Of a stretch of 7,443 bases of DNA, positions 6,454-7,443 are shown piece after piece (the stretch's first letter is position 1; each line of letters starts with the position of its first letter). The position numbers and the translations under genes were made by a program. A model generated the notes under the pieces. The model was not told where the DNA came from. It ran no database searches and saw only the letters and a list, made by a program, of their open reading frames with translations. This DNA comes from Deltaproteobacteria bacterium. Lineage in GTDB: Bacteria > Desulfobacterota > Desulfuromonadia > Geobacterales > Pseudopelobacteraceae. The stretch is taken from NCBI GenBank assembly GCA_030654645.1, contig JAURXC010000249.1, forward strand, positions 1 through 7,443. The letters run 5' to 3'.

Positions 6454-7443
6454 TCAGTGATCAATAGCCTTGGCCATGCCGAGGCCGGTGTTCTGACGGA
6501 CGTAGATCTCGTCAAACATCTCTTCGGATCTCTTGCTCGGGAACAGCAGGGTGCCGAAGATTGCAGCCATGAAACCCAGCGGGATCGAGATGATGCCCGG
6601 GTTCTTCAGTTTCAGGATCGGTTTGTCAAGACCCATGATCGACTTGCCGTCCTTGTTCTTTTCAAAGTCGGCCCTGGCTGTTTTAAGTGCCTTGGCGTCC
6701 AGCTCGGTCAGAGCTGCTCCCGGAGGCAGTTCAGCCTGTTTCTTCTCCATGGCGGTGATTACCTTCTGAGCGCCTGCGGCCACAACCTTGGGATAGGTCA
6801 TGTTGGGTGATACCATAACCAGGCCGATCGAGGCGACCGTACCTACCACCAGGCCGGAGATGACGCCGGCGGTGTTGAATTTGCGCCAGAACAGCGACAG
6901 GAACACGACCGGCAGGTTGCCGGAGGAAGCAACGGCAAAGGCCAGTGCCACCAGGTGGGCAACGTTGGCTTTCTCGGCCATCAGGCCGATCATGATGCCG
7001 ACCGCGCCTACTACCAGCGAGGTGATGCGGGCAGCCATGACCTGCTCATGCTGGTCGGCGTGGCCGTCTTTTATGACGTTAACATAGATGTCGTGGGCGA
7101 TGGCGGCCGAAGCTGCCAGAACCAGGCCGGATACAACCGCCAGGATCGTGGCGAAGGCAACCGAGCAGAGGAAGGCCAGGAAGATGTCGCCCAGGATCGG
7201 GGCTATTTCGGCGCCCAGCGTCTGTGCCAGAATCAGGGTGGCCATGTTGCCGCCCTTGTCAACCTGCATGATGCCCTGCGGAGTGATGTTGACGGCTGCG
7301 CCGAAACCGAGCAGCGTGGTCAGGACGTAGAAGCCGCCGATGATGAACATGGCGATGATGACTGATTTACGGGCGGCCTGGGCGGTCGGCACCGTGAAGA
7401 AGCGCATCAGGATGTGCGGCATGCCGGCGGTGCCCAGAACCAG
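6454..7443 (-). CDS. Sodium/solute symporter of the ActP (cation/acetate) type, N-terminus beyond window
   Basis: The frame is open from the window edge through 330 codons to TGA at 6454-6456. The N-terminal part lies outside: the visible sequence opens LVLGTAGMPHILMRFF, an internal conserved segment of the SSS family, so the first visible Met (7422) is not the start. About six membrane segments follow, including FLAFLCSVAFATILAVVSGLVLAASAAIAHD, which closely resembles the corresponding segment of E. coli ActP, and LVALAFAVASSGNLPVVFLSLFW. The C-terminal EIYVRQNTG also resembles ActP. The family imports acetate or related short carboxylates with Na+ across the inner membrane, which would suit an acetate-oxidising anaerobe; the actual substrate is not shown by sequence. 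Between the last two visible membrane segments lies a charged loop of about 65 residues (about 6600-6800), well longer than I recall in E. coli ActP. A DUF485 partner gene would be expected upstream, outside the window. Confidence 0.92.
   Translation of the reverse strand: MVLGTAGMPHILMRFFTVPTAQAARKSVIIAMFIIGGFYVLTTLLGFGAAVNITPQGIMQVDKGGNMATLILAQTLGAEIAPILGDIFLAFLCSVAFATILAVVSGLVLAASAAIAHDIYVNVIKDGHADQHEQVMAARITSLVVGAVGIMIGLMAEKANVAHLVALAFAVASSGNLPVVFLSLFWRKFNTAGVISGLVVGTVASIGLVMVSPNMTYPKVVAAGAQKVITAMEKKQAELPPGAALTELDAKALKTARADFEKNKDGKSIMGLDKPILKLKNPGIISIPLGFMAAIFGTLLFPSKRSEEMFDEIYVRQNTGLGMAKAIDH

Noticed and set aside
6439..7365. Plus-strand open frames opposite the symporter gene
   Set aside because: They are antisense to a clear membrane transporter and have no independent coding evidence.

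Overview
The window fits a Geobacter-like member of the Desulfuromonadota (formerly Deltaproteobacteria). This is inferred from gene content: an ActP-type solute symporter beside a DUF294 nucleotidyltransferase-like gene, a chemoreceptor ending in a bacteriohemerythrin domain, and a long exported transglutaminase-like protein. Coding DNA is moderately GC-rich and the long intergenic stretch is clearly AT-rich. No database search was possible, so the taxon is a judgement.

All four genes lie on the minus strand, so the window reads from right to left. At 7443-6454 is the C-terminal part of a sodium/solute symporter of the ActP (acetate permease) type, closed by a strong intrinsic terminator at 6365-6395. 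At 6321-5119 is a 400-residue DUF294 protein with a GlnD-like nucleotidyltransferase motif. After a 55-base gap without a terminator comes a 678-residue methyl-accepting chemotaxis protein (5063-3027) with a C-terminal di-iron hemerythrin domain. It is closed by a second intrinsic terminator at 2969-2999. The DUF294 and chemoreceptor genes may therefore share a transcript.

A 657-base AT-rich gap (2370-3026) holds no convincing gene. It does hold an unexplained cluster of repeats: a 23-bp near-perfect inverted repeat with CTTTACAC ends, a third degenerate copy, and an 11-bp tandem duplication. These look like transposon ends or a miniature element.

The left third (2369 down to base 1) is one uninterrupted frame of 789 codons that runs off the window. 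It is easy to miss because its stop codon lies outside. It encodes a secreted protein with a signal peptide and a transglutaminase-like fold in which the usual catalytic cysteine position is aspartate.

Taken together, the right-hand part suggests acetate (or related organic acid) uptake with a possible regulatory nucleotidyltransferase, next to an oxygen- or redox-sensing chemoreceptor. That functional link is inferred from adjacency only. The transglutaminase-like gene is separated by a terminator and a long gap and is probably independent.
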